64,000 bases of DNA from Mycolicibacterium neoaurum VKM Ac-1815D (lineage in GTDB: Bacteria > Actinomycetota > Actinomycetes > Mycobacteriales > Mycobacteriaceae): positions 1,302,001 through 1,366,000 of the forward strand of contig NC_023036.2 of NCBI RefSeq assembly GCF_000317305.3. The letters are read 5' to 3'. The notes beneath the pieces were generated by a model that worked only from the letters and a program-made list of their open reading frames with translations, ran no database searches and had not been told where the DNA came from. This document shows, one piece after another, positions 18,335 through 26,022 of the stretch. Within the stretch, counting starts at the first letter, position 1, and every line of letters starts with the position of its first letter. A program made the position numbers and the translations under genes.

Positions 18335-18830
18335 AGAGGTGGCCTGCCCTTCTCGGTGGGTTCCGACTACGCCGTCCACCACATCACGGGTGCCCACTTG
18401 TGTGGGCACCCTACTCGCCGCGAATCCGGTCCCCCAGGAACTCCGCAGCGTGTCTCTTCAAAACGGATGTGATCGCCATCGCGCCGTTGCTCATGGCGAT
18501 CCTGCTTTACTCGACTCTATCGTCCGCGACGGCCGATCCCGTGCGGATGGTGGATATGTGTCCTGTGGTGCGTTGTGCGGACGTCATTGCGGAAAAGGGT
18601 TGTCGCGCGCCGTTTTCGCGCCTGCAATGCAGGTGGGGAGCAAATTGTCCGGGCTGTCAGTGCCTTTGCTGAATCCACACCTGATCAACGGTGCGAGCCT
18701 GCTGACCTGCTCTGCCACGTTTCGCTATTCGGTGGTCGCGATGCCCGGCCGGGTGTCGGACATATTTGCTCAGTGTGCGATTGATCTTGATTTTCAACGG
18801 CTTTCACCGTGCGCGCGCTTTGCGCACGTC
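18335..18830. other. Intergenic between the two mycolate methyltransferase genes
   Basis: About 500 bases with no credible gene. It holds a perfect 10-base-pair hairpin at 18388-18411 close to the MmaA4-like start (listed separately). The remainder, of mixed and partly lower G+C, shows nothing I can name. In M. tuberculosis more mmaA paralogues occupy this part of the cluster; no remnant of one is recognisable here. Confidence 0.5.
18388..18411. repeat. Perfect 10-bp hairpin upstream of the MmaA4-like gene
   Basis: GGGTGCCCAC and its exact complement are separated by TTGT. The hairpin lies 54 bases upstream of the ATG at 18334, so it is in the probable 5' leader or promoter region. It has no T-tract on either side. 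It could be an operator, a leader hairpin, or a terminator for transcription coming from the paralogue upstream. Confidence 0.6.
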
Positions 18831-19700
18831 TTACTTGACCATCGTGAACTGGTTGACGTCGATGTAGCCGGTCCGAAAACCGTTCGCGCAGCCGGTGAGG
18901 TACTTCATATAGCGCTGGTAGACCTCTTCGGACTGGATCTCGACCGCTTGATCATGATGCGCCTCGAGCGCCTCCGCCCACAGGTCCAGCGTGCGGGCGT
19001 AGTGCGGCTGCAGCGACTGGCGTCTGGTCACCGTGAAGCCGGCGGGCAGCGCATGCTCCTCGACCTTCTCGATCGAGGGGAGCCGTCCGCCGGGAAAGAT
19101 CTCGGTGAGGATGAACTTCACGAACCGGGCGATCTCGAAGGTCAGCGGGATACCCTCGGCGCTGAGCTGGTCAAATCGCTTGCCGCAGATGGTGTGTAGC
19201 AGCATGACGCCAGCGTCGGGCAGCACGTTGTAGGCCATCTCGAAGAAGGCGTCATAGCGTTCGAAGCCGAAATGCTCGAACGCCCCGATCGACACGATGC
19301 GGTCGACGGGCTCGTCGAACTCTTCCCAACCCTTGAGGTACACCCGCTTGTCCCTAGTGGAATCCGATTTGTCGAACTCGGCCTCCACATGGGCTTTCTG
19401 GTTCTCGCTGAGCGTCAACCCGATGACGTTGACGTCGTAGCGCTCCAGTGCGCGCGTCATGGTCGCGCCCCAGCCACAGCCGATGTCGAGCAGCGTCATG
19501 CCCGGCTCGAGTCCCAATTTGCCCAACGACAAATCGATCTTGGCCAACTGGGCCTCGTGCAACGTCATATCGTCGCGCTCGAAATACGCGCAGCTGTATG
19601 TCCTGGTCGGATCCAGAAACAGCGCGAAAAAATCGTCAGACAGGTCGTAATGCGCCTGTACATCCGAGAAATGCGGTTCGAGCTTCTTACGTCCGGTCAA
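18831..19700 (-). CDS. Mycolic acid cyclopropane synthase, MmaA2/PcaA-like
   Basis: A 289-residue SAM-dependent enzyme of the mycolate cyclopropanation family. Motifs are [20 protein letters not shown] at the N-terminus, LLDIGCGWGATM (SAM loop), VDRIVSIGAFEHFGFERY (active site region), EIFPGGRLPS, RRQSLQPHYARTLDLWAEAL and a C-terminal YLTGC then IDVNQFTM. These match the MmaA2/PcaA/CmaA subgroup more closely than MmaA4. I chose TTG at 19700, which puts the start nine residues before EPHF as in relatives and has GGGGA seven bases upstream. ATG at 19742 is the alternative. It lies just downstream of lipG in the same direction, as in the M. tuberculosis mmaA cluster. Confidence 0.87.
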   Translation of the reverse strand: MTGRKKLEPHFSDVQAHYDLSDDFFALFLDPTRTYSCAYFERDDMTLHEAQLAKIDLSLGKLGLEPGMTLLDIGCGWGATMTRALERYDVNVIGLTLSENQKAHVEAEFDKSDSTRDKRVYLKGWEEFDEPVDRIVSIGAFEHFGFERYDAFFEMAYNVLPDAGVMLLHTICGKRFDQLSAEGIPLTFEIARFVKFILTEIFPGGRLPSIEKVEEHALPAGFTVTRRQSLQPHYARTLDLWAEALEAHHDQAVEIQSEEVYQRYMKYLTGCANGFRTGYIDVNQFTMVK

Positions 19701-19795
19701 TGTTGTATCCCCACCGCGACCTGCTACGTCCCCCCGGATCATCGTTGATCCGGCCCTTGCGGCGACTCTACGCGCTGGAGGTGAGATGGCTGAAC

Positions 19796-20692
19796 TTATG
19801 CGGAAAAGTTTGCCTTGAGTGTACCGACGATGTCGTCCCAGAGCGGTTCGGGCAGTTCGTGACCCATCCCGTCGAAAAGCACCAGCCTTGCTCCGGGAAT
19901 TGCCCGTGCGATGGCCCGGCCGCCGGACGGTCGCATCAATTTGTCTGCCTTGCCGTGGATGACCACCGTGGGCGCGGTGATCTGTCGGTCATAGTCCAGC
20001 AGGCTGCCGCTGCCCATGATCGCCGCGAACTGCCTGCCGATCCCGGCCGGGTAGTAGGAACGTTCGTAGCTTTCGGCGGCCTCGGCCCGTAGCTGTTCGT
20101 CGGATTTGGGATACCCGGGGCTGCCGATGATCTTGGAAACGCGAACGGTATTGGCGATCACGCCCTCGCGGCTGGTGTCGGCGGGCTTCGACAGCAGTGT
20201 CAGCAGTTGGCGGGGGCCCGGCGGCGGCAGGAATGCCTGGTTGTTGCTGGAGAAGATGACAGCCAGCGACCGGGTACGCGCGGCATGCCGTGCGGCGAAC
20301 ACCTGGGCGATCATGCCGCCCATGGATGCCCCGACGATATTGGCGCGCTCGATGCCGAGTTGATCCAGCAGCGCGGCCGCATCATCGGCCATGTCCTCAA
20401 GGGTGTAACCGGCCGGGCTCTTCATCCCCGCCAGTGAACGGGCCATCCGCGGGACCAGCGGCGCACCGCTGCGGGCGTGCGGCAGCTTCGACGAGAGCCC
20501 CACATCGCGGTTGTCGAACCGGATGACGCGCAGCCCCTGATCCACCAACTTCTGGCAGAACTCTTTGCGCCACAACACCATCTGTGCGCCGAGGCCCATG
20601 ATCAACAGCACCGCGGGGTGGTCCGGATCGCCCATGTCGTCGTAGACGATGTCCAGTTCACCCGCGCGCGCGACACCCGTACGGATTTGCAT
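19796..20692 (-). CDS. lipG: Alpha/beta hydrolase, LipG-type
   Basis: A 298-residue single-domain alpha/beta hydrolase. The nucleophile elbow GASMGG is at 121-126 (Ser123). An Asp on the HGKADKLMRP turn and a His in FDGMGHELPE complete the triad. The oxyanion-side motif LLIMGLGAQMVLW is near 29-41. Members act as esterases or phospholipase-like enzymes; M. tuberculosis LipG sits in the same position next to the mmaA genes, from memory. No signal peptide is seen, so it is probably cytoplasmic or membrane-associated. A role in meromycolate or lipid turnover is suggested only by the gene neighbourhood. Confidence 0.85.
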   Translation of the reverse strand: MQIRTGVARAGELDIVYDDMGDPDHPAVLLIMGLGAQMVLWRKEFCQKLVDQGLRVIRFDNRDVGLSSKLPHARSGAPLVPRMARSLAGMKSPAGYTLEDMADDAAALLDQLGIERANIVGASMGGMIAQVFAARHAARTRSLAVIFSSNNQAFLPPPGPRQLLTLLSKPADTSREGVIANTVRVSKIIGSPGYPKSDEQLRAEAAESYERSYYPAGIGRQFAAIMGSGSLLDYDRQITAPTVVIHGKADKLMRPSGGRAIARAIPGARLVLFDGMGHELPEPLWDDIVGTLKANFSA

Positions 20693-20763
20693 ACCTGACC
20701 TCCAGTTCGCCCCGCGCGCAAAGCGGCGAGCGTCAGTGCCGTTTCGGCGGTGGGATTTCGGTG

Positions 20764-22107
20764 CTAGCTGTCCAGCTCGTCGGAATGCTCGCGGCTGACC
20801 TCGACCATGAAGTTGGCGAAGTAACCGGTCAGCTGCGGGTCGCTCATCATCTGCCAGCGTGGCGCCAGCAGTTTCATGTAGCGCTCGACGTAGAGGAACT
20901 GCTTGCCGATCAGCACCAACTCCCGCGGCAGCTTCACGTCATAGGCGTCGGCCAGCGTGGAGAGCTGCTTGCCGATCTCGGCGTAGCTCAGATCGCCCAG
21001 CGAGGACATGGTCAGCGGGGTGGCGAACTTTTCCAGATCCTTGGCCGCCTGCGCCTCGGGTTTGACGGTGCCGACCGCGCCCATCAACACGACGATCTTT
21101 CCCGCCGCGGCATGGTCCTTCTTGACCAGCAGCGCGTAGACCAGCTCGCGCAGCAGCCACCGGGTCCGCGGATCGATGCGGCCCATGATGCCGAAGTCGA
21201 AGAACACGATCTTGCCGGCATCGTCGACGTAGAGGTTGCCGGCGTGCAGGTCGCCGTGGAACAGGCCGTGCCGCAAACCACCCTCGAACACGCTGAACAG
21301 CAGCGCCTTGACCAGCTGTTCACCGTCGAAGCCCTGTTTGCGGATGGCCGCGACATCATCGATGCGGGTGCCCTGGATGCGCTCCATGGTGAGCACTCGC
21401 TCGCTGGTCAGATCCCAGTAGACCTGCGCGACGCGGATGTTCTCACCCAGCGGGGAGGCGTGCATGTGGGCCACCCAGGCGTCCATCGACTGGGCCTCCA
21501 GCCGGAAGTCGAGCTCCTCGGCAAGGTTGTCGGCGAAGTCGGCGACCACGTCTTGTGCGGACAACCGCTGGCCGAGCTTGGCGAACTCCACCAACCGGGC
21601 CCCGCGCTTGAGGATCTGCAGATCCGCGGCGACCCGGCGCCGGATCCCCGGGCGCTGGATCTTGACCACGACCTCCTCGCCGCTGTGCAACGTCGCATAG
21701 TGCACCTGGGCTATCGAGGCCGACGCGAACGGCTTCTCGTCGAAGGACTTGAACAGGTTCTGCGGCTCGTCGCCCAGTTCTTCCTTGACCAGCTTGTGCA
21801 CCGCCGCCGCATCGGCGGGCGGGACCCGATCCAGCAGGCCGCGGAACTCCCGGCTGAGGTGCTCGCCGAAGGCGCCCGGGCTGGAGGCGATGATCTGACC
21901 GAACTTGACATAGGTGGGGCCCAGGTCGGCGAATGTCTGCGGAATCTGCGTGATGACCTTTTGTTGCAGCGACCCTTTACGCAGCAGGCTGCGGGCGACG
22001 CGGGCGCCGGTGCGGGTGACCTGCCAGCCCGTCGCGCCGACGCGGGCGGCCTCCACCGGCAACGGCACCCGGTCCAGCCGGGCTCCTTCTCGGTGTTGGG
22101 TACTCAT
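20764..22107 (-). CDS. ABC1/AarF (UbiB-family) atypical kinase
   Basis: A 447-residue protein kinase-like ATPase of the ABC1/ADCK/UbiB family. The N-terminal KFGQ motif is seen in YVKFGQIIASSPGAF. An Ala-rich loop ASIAQVHYA replaces the usual P-loop and is followed by the lysine of VVVKIQRPGI. The catalytic loop is HGDLHAGN and the metal-binding DFG is in VFFDFGIMG. The family supports isoprenoid quinone or lipid biosynthesis through an ATPase activity at membranes. The orthologue-position gene in M. tuberculosis is Rv0647c, between lipG and the mannosidase gene. It is on the minus strand with its own spacing of 71 bases to lipG. Confidence 0.88.
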   Translation of the reverse strand: MSTQHREGARLDRVPLPVEAARVGATGWQVTRTGARVARSLLRKGSLQQKVITQIPQTFADLGPTYVKFGQIIASSPGAFGEHLSREFRGLLDRVPPADAAAVHKLVKEELGDEPQNLFKSFDEKPFASASIAQVHYATLHSGEEVVVKIQRPGIRRRVAADLQILKRGARLVEFAKLGQRLSAQDVVADFADNLAEELDFRLEAQSMDAWVAHMHASPLGENIRVAQVYWDLTSERVLTMERIQGTRIDDVAAIRKQGFDGEQLVKALLFSVFEGGLRHGLFHGDLHAGNLYVDDAGKIVFFDFGIMGRIDPRTRWLLRELVYALLVKKDHAAAGKIVVLMGAVGTVKPEAQAAKDLEKFATPLTMSSLGDLSYAEIGKQLSTLADAYDVKLPRELVLIGKQFLYVERYMKLLAPRWQMMSDPQLTGYFANFMVEVSREHSDELDS

Positions 22108-22159
22108 CTCTGCAGTGTCTCAAAACCGGCGGTAGCGGTAAAAACACGGGTGGTCCACG

Positions 22160-23149
22160 TCACACGAAGGCACGCTCCACCTGGTCACGGCTGAGCTCGG
22201 GATCGCTGCCCGGCACATAACGGGGCTCGGTGTGGGCCACGGTGGTGCCACCGGCCACCCGTCGCTGGGCCTGACGGAACTCGGGGGCGGCGCCGGCCGC
22301 GGTGTGCAGACCGTTGATCACCGACCAGACGATGGCGCGCCGCCCCGCCCGCTCGATGGGGTTGGGGTCGGTGTGCCCGATGAGCTGTTTGGCCCACCGC
22401 GGCATGGTGTCGCGGATGGCCCAGTCGACCGCGCTCTGCGGCATCGGCAGATTGGGTCCGGTGGCCATCGCCGCGCCGTGGGTGAGGGCCAGCCGGGGGA
22501 GATAGGAGTGCAGGCATTCCAGCGTCTCGGCCTTCGTGGTGGGCAGGTCGGTGCCACCCAGTGCGTGCCCGACCCTGGTGAACTCGCCGTAGTAGCGGTC
22601 GAGCTTCTTGCCCCGCAACGGATTCGGATGATAGAGCTCGTGGGCGGTGGCCAACCCCCACACCACGGTGGCGTAGTTCCAGCGCAACCACTCGGGATCG
22701 TCGGCGTCGTAGGTGGCGCCGTCGGGCCGGGTGCCCTTGATGGTGTGGTGCATGGCGCGCACGGTCCGCGAGACGCGTTCGGCGGTCTCGGTGTTGCCGT
22801 AGGCGGTGCCGATGAAGAAGGCGATCGAGTGGCCGAGCCGGATCGCGGCGCCCTTGGGGTCGATGACAGGGACGGCGGTGCCGTCGGCCTCGCGCTTGAC
22901 CAGGCGTGAGTGGTGCATGCCCATCCAGTAGATGGACGGGTCGAGCCGTTCCAGATAGGCCGCGCACTGCAGGCCGAAGATCAGTGCCTCGGTATGGGAG
23001 TGCACGTGCCAGACGGCGCTGCCGGGACCGAACCAGCCCGGATCGCCCTCGGGGCCGGCGAACTCCAGGCCCTTGAAGAAGTGCCTGCGAAAGGTCTTGT
23101 CGTACCGGCCCTGCAGGCCTTGCTCCAGCACCTGGTGCGGCATGTCCAC
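22160..23149 (-). CDS. MpaB-type oxygenase (DUF2236)
   Basis: A 329-residue protein of the DUF2236/oxygenase MpaB family, the heme-dependent group related to latex-clearing protein Lcp. The conserved residues are R in FRRHFF, H in WHVHSHTEALIFG, and the helix with GHSIAFFIGTAYG and VRAMHHTIKG, which in relatives carry the heme-binding and catalytic residues. The later WNYATVVWGLATAHELYHP block is typical. The substrate is unknown. The start is GTG at 23149 with AAAGGGG upstream; ATG at 23143 is equally possible. It is divergent from a TetR gene across 77 bases that contain paired inverted motifs, so repression by that TetR protein is likely. Confidence 0.83.
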   Translation of the reverse strand: MDMPHQVLEQGLQGRYDKTFRRHFFKGLEFAGPEGDPGWFGPGSAVWHVHSHTEALIFGLQCAAYLERLDPSIYWMGMHHSRLVKREADGTAVPVIDPKGAAIRLGHSIAFFIGTAYGNTETAERVSRTVRAMHHTIKGTRPDGATYDADDPEWLRWNYATVVWGLATAHELYHPNPLRGKKLDRYYGEFTRVGHALGGTDLPTTKAETLECLHSYLPRLALTHGAAMATGPNLPMPQSAVDWAIRDTMPRWAKQLIGHTDPNPIERAGRRAIVWSVINGLHTAAGAAPEFRQAQRRVAGGTTVAHTEPRYVPGSDPELSRDQVERAFV

Positions 23150-23162
23150 GGGTGAGCCCCTT

Positions 23163-23212
23163 TCTGGTCACGGCTGTAGCCAGAATACATTTTGGATACG
23201 GGCGTGACCAGA
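23163..23212. promoter_or_regulatory. Putative TetR operator pair between divergent genes
   Basis: TCTGGTCACG at 23163-23172 is repeated exactly in inverted orientation at 23203-23212. Each lies in an 18-base TGG-N12-CCA unit (23165-23182 and 23193-23210). The two units are inverted copies of each other with about 14 of 18 positions equal. Placement between the MpaB-type oxygenase gene and the TetR gene suggests two dimer sites controlling both promoters. Confidence 0.55.
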
Positions 23213-23226
23213 TTTAGTCTGATGCG

Positions 23227-23808
23227 ATGACTCGGTGGGCTGGCGTCGCACTGACCGATCGGCGCGCGGAACGTCGCGCGCTGTTGATCGACGCCGCCTA
23301 CGCGCTGTTCGGGACGGGCGGTGAGGCCGCGCTGACAGTGCGCTCGGTATGCCGGGAAAGCGCGCTGAACACCCGTTACTTCTACGAGAGCTTCGCCGAT
23401 ATCGGCGAGCTGCTGGGCGCGGTGTTCGACAAGGTCGCCGGGGAGCTCGGCGCGGCCGTCGACACCGCGATGACCTCGGCCGGCGGCTCGTTGAGTGCCC
23501 GCACCCGGGCGGGTGTCGCGGCGGTGCTCGGCTTCAGCTCCGCCGACCCGCGCCGCGGCCGCGTGCTGTTCACCGACGCCCGCGCCAATCCGGTGCTCGC
23601 CGAACGGCGCGCCGCCCTGCAGGACCAACTTCTCGATGCCGTGCTCGCCGAGGGCGCGCGGCTGCACCCGGGCTCTGATCCCGTCGCCGCCCGCGTCGGC
23701 GCGGCCATGTACACCGGCGCGATGGCCGAGCTCGCCCAGCAGTGGCTCTCCGGCACGCTCGGCGAGGATCTGGACGTCGTCGTCGACGCCGCGGTCCGGT
23801 TCTTCTGA
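23227..23808 (+). CDS. TetR/AcrR family transcriptional regulator
   Basis: A 193-residue regulator. The N-terminal helix-turn-helix domain is LTDRRAERRALLIDAAYALF, then GEAALTVRSVCRESALNTRYFYESFADI, the usual TetR recognition-helix region with the YFYESF signature. The C-terminal ligand-binding domain is Ala-rich and lacks a recognisable effector signature. It is divergent from the MpaB-type oxygenase gene and probably represses it and itself through the inverted motifs in the gap. The gene ends 12 bases before the left palindrome of the nuclease unit. Confidence 0.9.
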   Translation: MTRWAGVALTDRRAERRALLIDAAYALFGTGGEAALTVRSVCRESALNTRYFYESFADIGELLGAVFDKVAGELGAAVDTAMTSAGGSLSARTRAGVAAVLGFSSADPRRGRVLFTDARANPVLAERRAALQDQLLDAVLAEGARLHPGSDPVAARVGAAMYTGAMAELAQQWLSGTLGEDLDVVVDAAVRFF

Positions 23809-23820
23809 GCCCTCTTGTCC

Positions 23821-23880
23821 GCCGAGAGTGACGCAATGGTTGCTCCGGGGATGGCATCCGCGACCATTACGTCACTCTCG
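23821..23880. repeat. Left palindrome of a nuclease-bearing unit
   Basis: An inverted repeat with 18-base arms, CGAGAGTGACGCAATGGT at 23823-23840 against 23863-23880, with one non-Watson-Crick position that would be G-U in RNA. It extends a few more bases inward around a loop of about 16. Its outer end GCCGAGAGTGACGC (23821-23834) recurs inverted at 24820-24833 on the other side of the nuclease gene. Only 12 bases separate it from the TetR stop codon. Confidence 0.9.
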
Positions 23881-23924
23881 TGCCGGTATGGATCCGTCCG
23901 AGTCGCCGCTGCGTCCAAGCAGGT

Positions 23925-24782
23925 GTGCACATTCCATTCGACGGGGGCGTCGCGATGGCAAGCGGCGCGCTGACCCGCGGGCAACTTCGGCACCGCTATC
24001 GGCCGCTACTGCGTGGCGTCCACATCCCGCGCGGTCATCTCCCGACGCTGCGCGAGCGCATCGACGCCGCGCTGCTCGCCGTCCCTGACGGTGTGATCGG
24101 CGGGGTCGCGGCCGCCGCTCTGCACGGTGCGCGATGGGTCTCCGACGCCGAGCCGGTCGAGGTGTTCGCTCAGTGTCGGCACCAAGCCGGCCTGGTGATC
24201 CGCAAGGACCTCCTGCCCGCCGCCGAGACCACGACCGTCGGCGGCGTCCCGGTCACGACGCGTGAGCGCACCGCTTTTGACCTCGCACGCCGGTTTCGGC
24301 GCAGTGTCGCGATCGCCCGGCTGGATGCCCTCATGCGGGATGCCCCCTACCGGATCGAGGACGTCCTGGCATTGGCCGAGTCGCATCCCGGCGTCCGAGG
24401 CCTCGTGCAACTCCGCGAGATCCTGCCGTACGTCGACGGTGGTGCCGAATCGCCGCGGGAGAGCTGGCTCCGGCTGCTCTTCATCGATGCCGGGCTGCCA
24501 TGGCCGAGAACGCAATTCGTCGTGCGCACCGTCGAAGGGTGCTACATCAGGCGACTCGACATGGTCTGGGAGGACTACCGGGTCGGCGCCGAGTACGACG
24601 GTGAGCAGCATCTGAGTGACCGCACGGTCTATGCCCGCGACGTGTGGGTGGGCCGCGAGCTGCAGCGCGCGGGGTGGCGCCTCATCCGCGTCATCAAAGA
24701 GGACCGGCCGAGCGACATCGTCGGCCACGCCAGGGCCGCCCTGGAGTCTCGCGGTTGGTCCGGCACCGCGGCGCGAGAGTGA
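23925..24782 (+). CDS. DUF559/AbiEi-like protein with a PD-(D/E)XK endonuclease-type C-terminus
   Basis: A protein of about 285 residues (300 if the GTG at 23880 is used; ATG at 23955 is also possible). The N-terminal part (LTRGQLRHRYRPLLRGVHIP) resembles the winged-helix region of AbiEi-type antitoxin-domain proteins. The C-terminal part is of DUF559/Vsr-like type: ESPRESWLRLLFIDAGLP, then RLDMVWEDYRVGAEYDGEQH, then LQRAGWRLIRV. E in ESWLR, D in RLDMVW and E in VGAEYDG give the expected E-D-ExD nuclease core. Such genes are frequent in actinobacteria and their function is not settled. It is bracketed by two related palindromes, and its TGA stop lies inside the right one. It sits alone between convergent TetR and DinB genes. 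Confidence 0.82.
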   Translation: MHIPFDGGVAMASGALTRGQLRHRYRPLLRGVHIPRGHLPTLRERIDAALLAVPDGVIGGVAAAALHGARWVSDAEPVEVFAQCRHQAGLVIRKDLLPAAETTTVGGVPVTTRERTAFDLARRFRRSVAIARLDALMRDAPYRIEDVLALAESHPGVRGLVQLREILPYVDGGAESPRESWLRLLFIDAGLPWPRTQFVVRTVEGCYIRRLDMVWEDYRVGAEYDGEQHLSDRTVYARDVWVGRELQRAGWRLIRVIKEDRPSDIVGHARAALESRGWSGTAARE

Positions 24783-24833
24783 CGCTGTGGTCGCGTTCGA
24801 CCGCGCGGGTACGACCATAGCGTCACTCTCGGC
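24774..24833. repeat. Right palindrome of a nuclease-bearing unit
   Basis: An inverted repeat with 20-base arms, 24774-24793 (beginning CGAGAGTGACGCT) against 24812-24831, with one mismatch and a GC-rich loop of 18 bases. It shares the CGAGAGTGACG core with the palindrome at 23823-23880 but differs inside the arm (CTGTGGTCG against CAATGGT). The stop codon of the nuclease gene lies within the left arm, and the right arm ends six bases before the DinB stop codon at 24837. Confidence 0.9.
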
Positions 24834-24836
24834 ACA

Positions 24837-25439
24837 CTAGGAGACCGCTTCCTTGCCCCACGGGGTCAGCCACGGCGTCGGCTCCCAATCCTCAAGGCCG
24901 GCCAGCAGCTCGTAGAGGGTGGCACCGTCGATACTTTCCCGGATGATGTCGCCCTGCCCGGCGTGGCGGGCCAGTTCCTCGATCATGTGGAAGATCACCC
25001 AGCGCACCGACCATGCCGCGACATCCTTGGGGAACCACGGCACCCCCTGCGGAACCGGCACCGCCGCAGCCAGATCCGCGGTCTCGATGAGGCGGATGGT
25101 CTCGGCATTCTGCTCGTCGAACGCCGCCAGGATCCCGGCAAGGGTCTCGTCCTCGCGCATGACGAACTGCTCGGTGTACTCGGCCTGCACCTCCTCCATC
25201 GGGCGGTCGTCGGCCGCGGGCAGTTGCGGGGCCGACGCGACCCGCTCCATCCACCCCTTCTGGCAACTGGTGACGTGCTTGATCAGCCCGCCGATCGACA
25301 ACGCGCTGACACTGGGCGTGGATCGCGCCTGCTCGTCGGTCAGGCCGAAGGCGATCGCCCGGAAGGCGTATTGCTGGGCGGCGACGTACTCCTTGAAGCC
25401 GGCGCGCTCGTCGGCGACGGGAGGGGGCATAGCGGGCAT
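24837..25439 (-). CDS. DinB-family protein (DUF664-like)
   Basis: A 200-residue four-helix-bundle protein of the DinB/YfiT metalloenzyme superfamily. The metal-binding histidines are the H of GGLIKHVTSCQKGWMERV and the two of VIFHMIEELARHAGQGDI. In actinobacteria many members are mycothiol-dependent transferases or isomerases, so a thiol-transfer or detoxification role is possible. It is the second gene of a minus-strand pair: the upstream DinB gene ends one base before this ATG, so the two are co-translated. The pair is divergent from a WYL regulator. Its stop codon lies just outside the right palindrome of the nuclease unit. Confidence 0.85.
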   Translation of the reverse strand: MPAMPPPVADERAGFKEYVAAQQYAFRAIAFGLTDEQARSTPSVSALSIGGLIKHVTSCQKGWMERVASAPQLPAADDRPMEEVQAEYTEQFVMREDETLAGILAAFDEQNAETIRLIETADLAAAVPVPQGVPWFPKDVAAWSVRWVIFHMIEELARHAGQGDIIRESIDGATLYELLAGLEDWEPTPWLTPWGKEAVS

Positions 25440-25440
25440 C

Positions 25441-25959
25441 TCAGTTCTCCTTCTGGGTGTGGGTGAAAAGGTCTCTCAGCAGACAGATTTCGGCGCCGTG
25501 ATGGATCAGCTCGCGGTTGATGTGCAGCACCAGCGCGGCCATCGGGTACTCGGCGTACGGCCCCTCGGCGGGCCCGCAGGGGCGCTGCAGGTCTGCATCG
25601 GAGAGGGCCCGCACCCCGGCCGTCCACCGCGCTTTCTCCTCGTCGAGCTGGTCCAGGGCAGTCGCCGCATCGGTGGCATACGGCCAGGTTTGGTAATCGG
25701 CGAGTGGGCCGCCGAAGTGAGAATGACTTCGCATGGCCAGTACGCCGATGATCACATGGGCCATCCGCCACGCGATCGTCGTGAACGGCGCCGGCTCGGG
25801 TTGCGGATATACGAAATCAACCCGGCCGTCCGGATGGACCGTCCAGCAGTCCGGTACCGGCGCCCAGAAGTATTCCTCGTCGGTGAGGCCGGTCAGCCTC
25901 GGTCGCAGCTGGTGATCCCAGTGGAAGTCCAGCTGGTCGGCCAGCAGTTCGGTGTTCAT
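25441..25959 (-). CDS. DinB-family protein
   Basis: A 172-residue DinB superfamily protein, the first gene of the minus-strand pair. The first helix LADQLDFHWDHQLRPRLTGL is followed by the typical YFWAPVPDCWTV segment. The metal-binding histidines appear in FTTIAWRMAHVIIGVLAMRS and in LVLHINRELIHHGAEICLLRDL. The reaction is unknown; relatives use mycothiol or act on small electrophiles. Its promoter region faces the WYL regulator gene and includes a 21-base palindrome, which suggests control by that regulator. Confidence 0.86.
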   Translation of the reverse strand: MNTELLADQLDFHWDHQLRPRLTGLTDEEYFWAPVPDCWTVHPDGRVDFVYPQPEPAPFTTIAWRMAHVIIGVLAMRSHSHFGGPLADYQTWPYATDAATALDQLDEEKARWTAGVRALSDADLQRPCGPAEGPYAEYPMAALVLHINRELIHHGAEICLLRDLFTHTQKEN

Positions 25960-25980
25960 GGCTCAAAGACTCTCACCCGT

Positions 25981-26001
25981 ATAGGACAGTTTCGGTCCTA
26001 T
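25981..26001. promoter_or_regulatory. Palindromic operator between DinB and WYL genes
   Basis: ATAGGAC and its exact inverse GTCCTAT are separated by seven bases (AGTTTCG). It is centred in the 63-base gap between the divergent DinB gene (start 25959) and the WYL regulator gene (start 26023). This is the expected place for an autoregulatory operator of a dimeric regulator. Confidence 0.7.
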
Positions 26002-26022
26002 GAATGCGGCAGCATGAGGGGC

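Noticed and set aside
23809..24836. Target-site duplication around the palindrome-nuclease unit
   Set aside because: The bases just outside the 14-base terminal repeats (TTGTCC on the left, ACACTA on the right) do not match, so no duplication can be claimed.
24919..26022. Long in-frame open extension upstream of the WYL regulator
   Set aside because: It runs across two DinB genes on the other strand. The WYL protein begins naturally at 26023, after an operator-like palindrome.
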